The notes under the pieces: generated by a model
What the model was told of the DNA's origin: nothing
The model's database searches: none
What the model saw: only the letters and a program-made list of their open reading frames with translations
Translations under genes and position numbers: made by a program
In this document: positions 40,897 through 50,019 of the stretch, one piece after another
Position numbering within the stretch: the first letter of the stretch is position 1
Layout: every line of letters begins with the position of its first letter
From: Euglena gracilis
Lineage: Eukaryota; Euglenida; Euglenophyceae; Euglenales
Direction: 5' to 3'
DNA length: 64,000 bases
Assembly: GCA_039621445.1 (NCBI GenBank)
Contig: CP154957.1
Coordinates: forward strand, 19,732,714 to 19,796,713

Positions 40897-42274
40897 CCAC
40901 AGATATTCCCTCAGGCTTATAGGCCCTGTACTCGGTATCCATCCTCAAGTCTTGCACCTTCCTAAGAGAATCCTTAAAACCCCTGGGGGTGACCTGGTGG
41001 TGTCAGATATTGCCAAGTCGATTAGACCTCCCCGATTCGACGATAGGTCTCCTGATTGGCAGAATTTTGAGGCAGATTGGGAAATGTATTGGCAGGCCAC
41101 TTCCCAGGGTAGGGAATACGGGGAAGCAATGAAGCTGCAGATTTTCTAATCCTGTTTGTGTGACAGTCTCAAACACGGAATTAAATTTCTGCAACGTTCA
41201 GGTGAAAAGCCTGGATTAACGCCGGTTTTTGCGCGGATCAAGGCAAGATATGCACCTGAAAAAAACGTTGAAGCTAGGAGGGCTTGGTATAACATTTCGT
41301 TGAAGACCCCTGTAAAGAACACCCGGGCTGATTGGAATGATTTTTTGGTAAGGTTTATGTCAGCCCAGCTCAGCGTGAAGGATACACCTGACGAGGAAGC
41401 AATTCGGTTGCTCCTCAACAGAGTTCCTGAATTTATATCGAAATGGATTACAAAGGATTCTTGCATTAAAACACAGAAAAATCCCCGAGTCAGGATGTTT
41501 GCCCCACCTGACTTGTCAGATCAGGTGTTAAGCAACACAATTATCAGTTTGGTTGGCACTCCCCCAAGGCAGTGAAATCCATGGGAGGGGGGGAGTATAT
41601 TGTGGCTTTTGACTCCAGGAATCCCATGGAAAGGTTGATCAATTTCAATGGGTTGCCAATTACCCCAGACCCCTGCAGATCGAAGGAATAGAGTGGAAAA
41701 TCACCATGTATGAAATTTTCAGGCTGTTTGATGCCAAATTGTGTATCCGCGAAAGACAGAATAAGGTCCTGAATTACAACGACCACAAGCCCCTGTATTC
41801 CAAAATCACACGCTTTTCTCCCAACGTTTTCACCATCGAGCAGGGTGAGACTGAAATAGGGGGGGGGGAATTCTCAAGGTGGCAGCAAAACGTGAACCGG
41901 CGAAGAAAGTTGACCCGGTTCAACAGCCAGCCCTGCCAGCCCCACCACAGGTGCAGCCAATTAAAGCTCCACCTGCGGTGCGGCCCCCACCCGCAAACCG
42001 CCAACCAGGTTGTTTACTACTGTGGTGCCCCGGCTCACTTCAAAAGGGAATGCCCAGAATACAATGCACTATTTTGCTCTGGGATGAGGAGCAAGGGAGG
42101 CAAGGGCAAAGCCTTTTCAGATTGGGGGAAAGGGAAAGGCAAAGGGAAAGGGCCGAACGCCTCTCAATCACCAGCCAGTGCAGGGTGAAGGGAAGGGCGA
42201 AGGCCTGGCCCAGCCCGCACCTGCTCAGCCTCAGAATGCTAAGTAGGGGGGCCTTGGGTTTTGCGAGGGACGGG
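40897..42274 (+). pseudogene. Gag of a different LTR retrotransposon, 5' part
   Basis: Fragments over several frames: PPRFDDRSPDWQNFEADWEM (about 41030), ARRAWYNISLKTPVKNTRAD then EAIRLLLNRVPEFISKWI (41270-41450) resembling the retrotransposon Gag capsid fold, YIVAFDSRNPMERLINFNGL (about 41605), and a CCHC-like knuckle YCGAPAHFKREC with its first Cys lost (about 42015), followed by a GKGKGKGKG basic run. It does not resemble the gag of E2, E3 or the outer element. Split by E3; continues at 60068. Confidence 0.6.
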
Positions 42275-42280
42275 GCAGGA
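42275..42280. repeat. Target-site duplication, left (E3)
   Basis: GCAGGA, repeated exactly at 60062-60067. Confidence 0.8.
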
Positions 42281-42712
42281 GTGTACGTCCCACCCCGGCT
42301 TTTCTACTTAAGGTTTTCCCCTGAAAAGCCCGTGGGGGGAGTAACAATAAAATTTGCTTCCCTTTTCCCCTTTTGAATGCAAAGCACACAAGCAGAAGAA
42401 TTGGTGGGACCGCAGTCCCTTATATGATTGTGACTTTTGCTCTTTCGAGCTTTGTAAAAGAAAGAAAGAAAACTTCTATTCAAATGGGACTTCGCCCTCA
42501 GAATTCTAAAATAGAATTGCAAAGCACCAAACCCTGTAACCTTGAATTGGGAACCAGAGGCTTTCGTTAAGCTTTCGCTATCTCTGAGATTCTCTCTTTG
42601 TCTTATGGTTTTAACCATGCCACTGTGTACGGCCCGGCCGTAGCCAGGTTGTAGGCCGTAGCCCCTTGTATCTGGTACACAGTGCCATGGCAGAATGGCT
42701 GCCTGGTACACA
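42281..42712 (-). repeat. E3 3' LTR
   Basis: Plus-strand ends GTGTACGTCCCACC and GCCTGGTACACA; 432 bp. Compared with 59630-60061 only two substitutions were seen (GAATTC/GAATTA and AATTGG/AATTAG). An open minus-strand frame across it is fortuitous. Confidence 0.95.
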
Positions 42713-42728
42713 TCCCCCTCCCAGGGCT
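42713..42728 (-). promoter_or_regulatory. E3 polypurine tract
   Basis: Minus strand AGCCCTGGGAGGGGGA abutting the LTR; the same tract precedes the 3' LTRs of E2 and the outer element. Confidence 0.8.
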
Positions 42729-43095
42729 CTGCCCGATTTCCCTTCTGGACCAGGCCAGTCGGGATGCCAGGCACAGTCCCAGGTTCAGGGAGACAGTACC
42801 AGGATACCATGGTCTGGTTCCCAATTACGGTTACCTTGTTTGGAGCACAAAGCGCAAAAGAATTCTGACGCGCATGCTGTGCTTTGTGCGTCTTCTTACT
42901 TGACACCGTAGTGTCCTTGTGGTCTTGAATCTTCGCGATCAACATGTTATCCACCGAACTTAAGGCGATTCCGCCATTGTGTCTTGGGACGGCGTTGAAG
43001 GCGATGATGAAATGCGTATACACGCTCGAGACTTCGCTCATTGTTTGGGACTACGCCCATTTCAGCCGAAGCTGATTGTACGAGACAGGAAACCC

Positions 43096-44535
43096 TCAAC
43101 GTTTGTGGGTTTCCTTGAAGTACTCACCCATGTGTGGGTCTTGTACCAAGGCCATTTCGGTTGGACGTAGGTCCAGGGTATCCTTGTCAGGATTATCCAT
43201 GTCAATCCTGGGGATAACCCAACTTTTGACTTCTTGTATCTCCTTGGGAAGTTCTGTTCTGAGCGTTTCAGCTCGCTTGTGGAGGTAAATTTGCAAGTTT
43301 TCCCAGAAAACTCTCGGAAAAGTTGCAGGCCAAATGTAGTAGTTCCATCTTGGATGATTTGCTGGTACCTGTGGTGGCATGCCAGGCATAGCGTTGAAAT
43401 GAACGTTATGCACGCGGGATGCACAGGCACAACGGGTTATATGGGGTTTCAGAATGGAGCCAACCCATTCTGAATAGTGTTCGTATCCATGTCGTTCTGG
43501 TGGGTACTCAGGGAGTAACCAACGTTGTGTGGTTTCAGAAACCGTTGAAGGCTTTGTAAACAGTGGGTAGATGACGCGTTTCCAGTCGTCATCATTGAAC
43601 AGCAGGGGCAATCGCCCTTTTGTACATTCCACAGCCAGTCTGATTCCGCCGGAATCAGTTTGGAAGTCAAAGGCGATTCCGCCGCGCTCAAAAGCATCAG
43701 CTTTCTTGAAACTTTTGAATTGGTACATTTGTCGTTTCGATTTGTAGTAGTTCAGGAAATCTTCAAGAACTTCCTCGTTTCCGGGTACGATCTTGAGATT
43801 TCCGCCATCTGCGGGCAACCATATGTCTGCCCGTAGGCAGTTGACACAGAAAACTGGTACGTCACGGTCTCTGTCCTCTTCCGACCACCGGAAGTTGTTC
43901 AGTTTTCTCCAGGCAAGCATACAATCACCACAAATCAGGGCGGCTGTGTTTGGCACGAATTCATTGTGGTGAAAGTTCTTCCGTTTGTTGTCTGCATAAC
44001 AGACATGCACAGCGGGCATGCTGTTACGGATGTTGTGACAGACTGTACAGAGCCAGGTTGTTTGGCCATTCGGCCGATTGTCAAACAGGAATGTCTCCCC
44101 AAGGTATTGGGCAAACACTCTTGGTGATCTGGCATTGTAGAATCGCCAAATATGTCGAACATAGTAATTGTACCTCTCTTCGTTGAAGAAAAGCGGTTGA
44201 ATCCACTTGTTCAACAGTTGTCCGCGTTCGCGGGCTAATTGTATGTTGACAATGCGTTCTCCGACGCTGGGCAGGTTGGAGATAATGTCTTCTTGCCAAA
44301 GTGTGGCATTATCATCAACCGGCATGTTGTCATCTTGTGAGGTCTCTGACGTTGTACCTTGTCGCGTTCTACCTCGAATGAGAAGTGACCCGGCTTTTCC
44401 CGGCCACTTCGGTATATGTCGGGGCTGGTGTGGTAGCGGCTGAGGTTTTCGCCTTCTTTCCTGATTTGCTACCACTCCCAGGCGGTGGTGGTTTTGGCTC
44501 GTTGTGTCGCTCAGCCGGTTTGCATGGTTGTGCAA
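43096..44535 (-). CDS. E3 ORF Z, 479 residues, Cys-rich, no known family
   Basis: Follows ORF Y with a 167 bp overlap. The first ~45 residues belong to the overlap and look non-native; the conserved-looking part starts about residue 47. It has paired cysteines resembling a zinc ribbon: LCTVC (163/166), VCY (179), ICGDC (202/205) and FCVNC (230/233). Later it has a mixed alpha/beta segment (GGIAFDFQTDSGGIRLAVEC) and a C-terminal PGMPPQVPANHPRWNYYIWP block that is also kept in the outer element at about 35890. No signal peptide or membrane helix is evident, so it does not look like an envelope protein. Likely DNA/RNA-binding or structural, but that is inference. Ends TAA-type stop at 43096. Confidence 0.7.
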   Translation of the reverse strand: MHNHANRLSDTTSQNHHRLGVVANQERRRKPQPLPHQPRHIPKWPGKAGSLLIRGRTRQGTTSETSQDDNMPVDDNATLWQEDIISNLPSVGERIVNIQLARERGQLLNKWIQPLFFNEERYNYYVRHIWRFYNARSPRVFAQYLGETFLFDNRPNGQTTWLCTVCHNIRNSMPAVHVCYADNKRKNFHHNEFVPNTAALICGDCMLAWRKLNNFRWSEEDRDRDVPVFCVNCLRADIWLPADGGNLKIVPGNEEVLEDFLNYYKSKRQMYQFKSFKKADAFERGGIAFDFQTDSGGIRLAVECTKGRLPLLFNDDDWKRVIYPLFTKPSTVSETTQRWLLPEYPPERHGYEHYSEWVGSILKPHITRCACASRVHNVHFNAMPGMPPQVPANHPRWNYYIWPATFPRVFWENLQIYLHKRAETLRTELPKEIQEVKSWVIPRIDMDNPDKDTLDLRPTEMALVQDPHMGEYFKETHKR

Positions 44536-46654
44536 GCTGAGGTTTGGCTTTGGACTTACTGCCTTTCTCTTTCCGCTGCGGCGGAAGAGGGCGTTCTGCA
44601 GGCAATTTTGGAGCAGGTTTGGCTGTTGGTGTGGTAGTAGTAGTGGTATTAGATGGTACGTCAGCAGCCGTCGGTACCACCTGTTCAGGTGTGTGTACCA
44701 CTACGGGTGTTGTGTCATGTGCTGGCGTTTGTTCGACCGTAGTCGATTCGGTTGTTGTCACCGCTTCGGGTGTTTGGACATCAACCGCGTCTGCGGCCAG
44801 TGTTGTTGTCGAAGCCGGAGCTTCTTGTGTGGTTTCTTCGCCAAGTCCCTTGTCGCGGGGACTTCGCGTCGAAGAAGAAGACCTCGATCGCACCATTGCA
44901 ACCATCGAGGCTACGCCACTTCGGACGCTACCGAGGACGCGTCCAGCGGCTCGTCCGACTTCAGGTGGTATAAGTACAAAGTCGTTTGGGTCTGTCCATC
45001 TTTCGGCCATTTCTTCGTCAGTGATTTCTCTTACGACTGGAGCATTTGCCCAAACGGAAGGAACCGTGTCTGACGAAGGTACAGGGGCTATTGTAGATTC
45101 CGAAGGCACTTCGGCCGTTGTGGCTATTGTAGGCCCTCCGGCCATTGGAGGTTCCGTGGGTGCCTCCGGTTCTGTTTCTGGTAATGGTGTTTGTGGTCGT
45201 TGCTGAACAGGCGTTGTGGGTGGCACTTCGGCCCTTAGAGCCTGTTGTACGCTGCCTTCTCCGCTTTCAGAATCCGCAGATGCGGAGGAGACGGAGCGTG
45301 TGCTGTGTTCATTGTCTGTCCCTTCTTCCATTTCCTCATCGTTGGATGACGCAGAAGAGGAAACGGATGAAGTGTCTGACGAGTGTACGGGAGTATGTTC
45401 CACAGGAATTGTAGGAGTAGGTGAAGGTGGGGGCAAACGTTCTACCGAACGTTTGTTTGTAGGCTTCGCTGCGGCTTTGGGTGTTGTCGTTGTAGATGAC
45501 GCAGCCATTATAGGTTGTTCAGCTGCAGACTGCGCTGCTTCGGACTCCGGCGGCTGGGGTTCAGGTTCAGGTTCAGGAAGTTTTATACGTGGTCGTAGAC
45601 GGAAGTTTTGCCATCCGACAAATCTGCTTCCTCCCGATCCGCGAGGAAGCCAGTCCAGTATCGGGATGGCCAACCCATCCTTATTTGTACGTTTGCCCTT
45701 AAAAAATGGGGCAAAGTCCTCTCTTCGGAGGGTTTCGCCAAACAGACGTTTGATGTATTTTCGTTTTCCGTCTTCGTCCCATTGAGGCCGAAGAGGGAGG
45801 TATTCTTGTGGAAGTGATTGTTTTGGGTTGAGTAGATTGTAGATTTCCAGAGCATAGGACACCCATGCTCTCCATTGGAAGGTCTGCATATGCAGAAGCA
45901 TTTGTCGGTGGTTTCGTCTGGCGTATCCGATTTCCCTGACTTCGAGGGGATTGTGGCAGATGTGTCCGAGTAGTCTTCGTTGTTGTTGGGCCTCCGCCCA
46001 TTCGCGTTGGTGGGGCTGCGCCCTTTGTGCATTTGGGCGGTCGGTTGTCCGACCGCGCACGCCAAAGCCCCAGAAGTCCACGGGGAACTTGTGGTGGCAG
46101 TGGGTGCACCAAAGCACGAATTTTTGTGGGTATGTCAGGTCGATTCCGACCACTTGGAAGTGTGGGCCGTAGTGTTCGTTGAGGAAAATTTGGTAATTGT
46201 AACAGAACATTTCGTGTGTGACCAATTGTATGTCCTTTGGAAGTGGGAATACTTCCCATTGTATGCCTTGTGGTCCGATTTCTCGGATATTGTCGAACAT
46301 TGTCTTCAGTGCGTCAAGGGATGATTCCCATCCGTATTGTAGCTTTGGATGTGGCAAGTAGTGCGCTTTGCTGGCCGGCATTGCAAATGAACCGAAGTTC
46401 AGGCAATGGAATCCAAGCCAGAAAAGTAGTTGCCAGAAACCCGGCAATTTGTCGATGCCATCCTGGCTTTCGTAACAGGAAATTGTACCGTCGAAGAAAA
46501 AGCCACGAGCTTTTTCCTTGTAAAGTCTGACCATATTGTGATGTACTTCGGGAGCAACAACCCAAGGGTGTTGTTCTTCGTAGTACTCGTGCATAATTGT
46601 ATCACATCCGTCTGAAATCCAGAACAGATGGTCAATCATAAATTGTACGTCCAA
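44369..46654 (-). CDS. E3 ORF Y, 761 residues, globular N-half and P/S/T-rich C-half, no known family
   Basis: Overlaps ORF X by 23 bp. The frame can be extended upstream past its ATG through a Lys/Gly-rich stretch (GQKGQKGKGKSEG) to the A9 run at 46770-46778, so X and Y were probably one protein. N-half: aromatic-rich (FMIDHLFWISDGC, LPGFWQLLFWLGFHC), one CTHC pair (183/186) followed by HHKFPVDFWGFGVRGR, and a basic segment (ERRNHRQM-type). From about residue 350 it turns into Pro/Glu then Thr/Ser/Val-rich low complexity with an SSSTRSPRDK basic patch. No catalytic motif recognised. Confidence 0.7.
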   Translation of the reverse strand: MDVQFMIDHLFWISDGCDTIMHEYYEEQHPWVVAPEVHHNMVRLYKEKARGFFFDGTISCYESQDGIDKLPGFWQLLFWLGFHCLNFGSFAMPASKAHYLPHPKLQYGWESSLDALKTMFDNIREIGPQGIQWEVFPLPKDIQLVTHEMFCYNYQIFLNEHYGPHFQVVGIDLTYPQKFVLWCTHCHHKFPVDFWGFGVRGRTTDRPNAQRAQPHQREWAEAQQQRRLLGHICHNPLEVREIGYARRNHRQMLLHMQTFQWRAWVSYALEIYNLLNPKQSLPQEYLPLRPQWDEDGKRKYIKRLFGETLRREDFAPFFKGKRTNKDGLAIPILDWLPRGSGGSRFVGWQNFRLRPRIKLPEPEPEPQPPESEAAQSAAEQPIMAASSTTTTPKAAAKPTNKRSVERLPPPSPTPTIPVEHTPVHSSDTSSVSSSASSNDEEMEEGTDNEHSTRSVSSASADSESGEGSVQQALRAEVPPTTPVQQRPQTPLPETEPEAPTEPPMAGGPTIATTAEVPSESTIAPVPSSDTVPSVWANAPVVREITDEEMAERWTDPNDFVLIPPEVGRAAGRVLGSVRSGVASMVAMVRSRSSSSTRSPRDKGLGEETTQEAPASTTTLAADAVDVQTPEAVTTTESTTVEQTPAHDTTPVVVHTPEQVVPTAADVPSNTTTTTTPTAKPAPKLPAERPLPPQRKEKGSKSKAKPQLAQPCKPAERHNEPKPPPPGSGSKSGKKAKTSAATTPAPTYTEVAGKSRVTSHSR

Positions 46655-48761
46655 GTCGTAACCAGGTGAGCCTTCGCTCTTTCCTTTGCCTTTCTGGCCT
46701 TTCTGTCCTTTTGCGGCTTCGCGCTCTTGTTCGTTCCAACGGTATGCACCGTCTTTTCGGTATGCTCGTGTTTTTTTTTCTCCACATTGTAACAGTTACA
46801 CCAGCGGTGTAATGTCCAGCGATGTCGTCGAAGGGCTTGTCTGGACGCATTAGATGATAGATTTCTTGTAAAGATCGTTGTACGTTGGACGGGATCGGCA
46901 GGTCATCGTTGTCCTGACGATCTCGTTGCGCGTCCGCGCTTTGTGGGTTGTCGTCCAAACGACGACGTTGTGTGTCGGGCGTTGGACGTGTTTGTGGAGG
47001 TGTCGCAAACTCCGGTCCACGCGGACGTTTGCGTGCGTCAACGTTGTAGGGTTTTGCTGGAGCTGTTAAATGTTGTAGAGCTTCCTTGTAAGTAGCGTGC
47101 TGTGCTGGCGACTGAAACCGAGGTTGACCCGAGAAAGGTTGTCCCGGTTCAACGGGTTGTGTCTGTCCAGCCGAAGCCGGTTGTGAAGGTACAGGTTGTG
47201 GAGCGGTCGTAACAGGAGGTACCCGTACAGGAATTGTAGATTGTGCGGGTGGTTTTGCGCGTGCCGACTGCTCGGCTTGAGCAGGGGGTCCTGTTCTTTG
47301 TATAGGTGTAGGTTGGTTTGAACCTGCTGCGGATGCGGCAGGCTGAGTGGCAGTCGATTGTGTAGTCGAAAATGCTTGTACCGGTGTTGTCTGTGGTGCC
47401 GGAGTAGGTTGAGCTACTGGCGGCACAAGATTCGTCGCCGAAGCGAGTTGTTCCATTGGACCAGGTGGATGTGGTGGTGCATTCACACGCAAAACTTCGG
47501 GTAGTGCCCAGGTGGGTATACCCAAAATTTTGGAATTTGGACCAATGCCATCCATTATCACTCCTTTCACGTTGATGGCTCCCAAATGGGATCCAAGTTC
47601 GTAAATTGTGTCAAGGGGAAGATATTGTTCTCCTTTGGATGTGTAAGCGAAATCCGCAGATTGTGGTACTCGTTCATAGTGAATATTGTCCACTACGGGA
47701 CGCAGGGGGTTTTCTCCGACAACCCGTATCGCTGTCGGTTCCGGCAGCGGTACGGCGGAGGTTGTCGGTGGTTGCGGTTGAGATTGTACCGATGGTTGAG
47801 TTTGTGCGAGTTGTGGTGGTTGAGGGGCCGGTTGAGGTGGGTCGTCGGTTTCCATGGTATACTCCGGCTCTGGTTCTGCCGTTGTATACTCATCATATTC
47901 GGCCATTTCGGCCATTTCGTCGGTATATTGTTCGTCGTATGGCTCTTCGGCCTCCATAGCGTATTGTGATTGTGTGCCAGCCTCCCAGTTCCGGGCAGGC
48001 GGCATGCGTGGGGGAGAAGAAAAACGTTGTTGCGGTAAATATATTGGTTCTTGCATTTGTACGTCACCCATCTCACTTTCTGTGAGTTCTGGAGTATAGC
48101 GGCGCATGTGTTCCGCGTAAGCACCCACTGGGTGCACTCCGCGGAGCACAGGCGGGACCAGGACTCCCAGGTCCCTGAGGGTTACGTTGTCTGGAAATCC
48201 GGATTCTCCGGGCTGGAAGAAGATTCTACCCGCTATCGTACTCTGGGACCACATGTCCCAGGTGGCGATAGGCTTGTTGGCGATTGCAAGCAATTGTCGG
48301 CAGTACGAATCCCACATCACTCGGATGAAGGGTTCCGGTCTGTCCTCTGCGCACATGCGCAGAGCGTTACGAATTGTATCTGTTGAAGCCGTTGTCAGTT
48401 CACCCATGTACTTGGGGAACCGAGGCATAACGGGAGCGGCATACTGCCTTTGTGGGTGTTCTGGTTGTGTGGCATACTGCCCTTGTGGGGGTTGTTTGGC
48501 ACACTGTCCTTGTGGGGGTTGTGCGGGGTAGTATTGGCTGCGAAGTTGTTCAGCCCATCGTCGTTGTTCAGATACGATATATTGTTGCTCTGCAGCCGCA
48601 AAAGCAGCGCGTTGGGTACTGCTACTGGCCATATCGTATCTCCTTGGGGGCCGCGGTTGCGGCACCACAAACTGTTCATAGGCAGATTTGTTGTGTAATA
48701 ATAGGTTGAGATTGTAAGCCACCAAGTGTAGTTTGTTCTGGGGCAACATGCGGAATCGCAT
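46632..48761 (-). CDS. E3 ORF X, ~667-709 residues, Q/P-rich, no known family
   Basis: The first ATG is at 48761, but the natural start is probably 48632 (MASSSTQRAAFAAAEQQYIV), 667 residues. It begins with a Gln/Pro repeat (QPPQGQ), then a globular block (GELTTASTDTIRNALRMCAE, FIRVMWDSYCRQLLAIANKP, NVTLRDLGVLVPPVLRGVHP), then acidic Glu/Tyr/Met-rich and Pro/Gln/Thr-rich linkers. A second globular block (YLPLDTIYELGSHLGAINVK) and a basic C-terminal region (KRPRGPEF, RRRLDD) follow. Its last ~50 residues after the A9 run at 46770 appear to be out of frame. It follows the integrase after about 570 bp. Confidence 0.7.
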   Translation of the reverse strand: MRFRMLPQNKLHLVAYNLNLLLHNKSAYEQFVVPQPRPPRRYDMASSSTQRAAFAAAEQQYIVSEQRRWAEQLRSQYYPAQPPQGQCAKQPPQGQYATQPEHPQRQYAAPVMPRFPKYMGELTTASTDTIRNALRMCAEDRPEPFIRVMWDSYCRQLLAIANKPIATWDMWSQSTIAGRIFFQPGESGFPDNVTLRDLGVLVPPVLRGVHPVGAYAEHMRRYTPELTESEMGDVQMQEPIYLPQQRFSSPPRMPPARNWEAGTQSQYAMEAEEPYDEQYTDEMAEMAEYDEYTTAEPEPEYTMETDDPPQPAPQPPQLAQTQPSVQSQPQPPTTSAVPLPEPTAIRVVGENPLRPVVDNIHYERVPQSADFAYTSKGEQYLPLDTIYELGSHLGAINVKGVIMDGIGPNSKILGIPTWALPEVLRVNAPPHPPGPMEQLASATNLVPPVAQPTPAPQTTPVQAFSTTQSTATQPAASAAGSNQPTPIQRTGPPAQAEQSARAKPPAQSTIPVRVPPVTTAPQPVPSQPASAGQTQPVEPGQPFSGQPRFQSPAQHATYKEALQHLTAPAKPYNVDARKRPRGPEFATPPQTRPTPDTQRRRLDDNPQSADAQRDRQDNDDLPIPSNVQRSLQEIYHLMRPDKPFDDIAGHYTAGVTVTMWRKKNTSIPKRRCIPLERTRARSRKRTERPERQRKERRLTWLRLGRTIYD

Positions 48762-49330
48762 GTTGAGTTACAGGAGGCTTGGCCACTACGGGCCTTGCTG
48801 CCGAAGCAGCTTGTGCATGAATGGCTGCCACTACGGGCCTTGCTGCCGAAGCAGCTTGTACATGTCGAACGGGGACTTGCTCTCCCCGAGGGAGTACAAG
48901 TCCTCGTCCTCCCGAAGGAGGTTGTGGGTAAGGGGGTCCTCGAAGGAGGTTGTCCAGGGGGAACATACGGTTGGGAGGATGGGGGACCAGGTCCCCTTCC
49001 TCCAGCATCCATCTTGAGAAAGAGCAGATAGTAGCAAGTACTGAGCTGTGGGGAAACAGAAAAATAAGGCATTGTACGGTGACATTGTACGCATGCAACC
49101 AAGTGTACAGAAACACAGAAATAATTGTATGTTTGCAATAATTGTAAAATCAAAATTGTAGCTCCAAGTGTAAAAATGAATTGTATAGGACCGTAGTCCT
49201 TTAGCGAAAAGTCCTTCGCTAGGGACAAAATGGTTTGGCATCCGCCCATTATACATTTTGGCATCCGCCCATTATACATTTTGTCAAAAGTCCAGGCTAT
49301 GGACAAAATCTTGGACATTTGTACATTATC
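48676..49330 (-). other. E3 spacer between integrase and ORF X
   Basis: Holds a ~54 bp direct duplication (about 48780-48860, encoding QAASAARPVVA twice in one frame) and a duplicated TTTGGCATCCGCCCATTATA (about 49236 and 49258). An open frame from about 49020 (MLEEGDLVPHPPNRMFPLDN) could be the first exon or N-terminus of ORF X. Possible leader for a subgenomic or spliced RNA. Confidence 0.5.
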
Positions 49331-49332
49331 CC

Positions 49333-50019
49333 TTAGAAGATGTTTACAGAAATGTCAATGTTGTTTCTTTTGTTCCATAGTTTCCAGTCTTGTTGGATGT
49401 AACCAACAAAACTAGTTGCAGGTTCCCAAGTGTCCTCTTCGGGACCATACCCTTTCCATCGTACTTTCCAGTAGTGTATACCCCTGTCCACTTTGTGGTC
49501 GAGGATTTTGTCGACGACAAAATCATCTGTTTCAGGCAGTTTTGACCGTGGTTTGAAGTAGAGACAGGGTATTGCTTTACCGTTCGGTGGAGTCAAGTAT
49601 GGTTTGAAGTCATCCATGTGCACATCCTCAACCCCGTTGGGTAAAGCGACTTTGTAGCGCCCACTTGTACCCAACCGGTCGAGGATCTCACATGGCCCGA
49701 TCCAGAGGGGGTCCAACTTCGTGGATTGCATGCGGGTTCTACTGTTCCGAACCCACACGCGGTCACCTGGGTTGTATATCGGTGATTTGTATTCTTGTAA
49801 GAATTGTTTTTGTTTTTGTAAATGTATAGCGACTACGCGCTTTTGCACATCCGTGCGCAATGATTCTACTTCAGAGAACCATGTTTCGCAACTCACGCTA
49901 GAACGAGCGGGTCGTTCTGACGGGATGTCGCCGATGGCTGGGGGTCTCGTCCGAAGACGATCTTGTACGGTGAGTATTGTAGTATTAACCCCGGTAAAGT
50001 GTTGATATAAAATAAACAC
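49333..50019 (-). CDS. E3 integrase C-terminus with chromodomain
   Basis: About residues 45-140 are the C-terminal integrase domain ([27 protein letters not shown]). A chromodomain follows at about residues 167-211 ([33 protein letters not shown]) with the aromatic residues expected for binding a methylated histone tail. Chromoviruses use this to target heterochromatin. It is offset from the main pol frame by a shift in the overlap near a C5 run (about 49945). Confidence 0.9.
   Translation of the reverse strand: MFILYQHFTGVNTTILTVQDRLRTRPPAIGDIPSERPARSSVSCETWFSEVESLRTDVQKRVVAIHLQKQKQFLQEYKSPIYNPGDRVWVRNSRTRMQSTKLDPLWIGPCEILDRLGTSGRYKVALPNGVEDVHMDDFKPYLTPPNGKAIPCLYFKPRSKLPETDDFVVDKILDHKVDRGIHYWKVRWKGYGPEEDTWEPATSFVGYIQQDWKLWNKRNNIDISVNIF

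Noticed and set aside
42304-43041. 245-codon frame across the E3 LTR, recurring at 59653
   Set aside because: Recurs only because both LTRs are the same sequence; no protein features, and it crosses the polypurine tract.
43600-43720. PD-(D/E)XK nuclease motif in ORF Z (IRLAVECTKG)
   Set aside because: Spacing gives E-x-x-K, not E-x-K, and no matching upstream Asp pattern.
44504-45785. Plus-strand frames of up to 220 codons opposite ORF Y
   Set aside because: Antisense shadows of the P/S/T-rich coding on the minus strand.
43096-48761. X/Y/Z as an envelope gene
   Set aside because: No signal peptide, no C-terminal membrane anchor, no furin-like site; paired Cys motifs look like zinc binding rather than extracellular disulfides.
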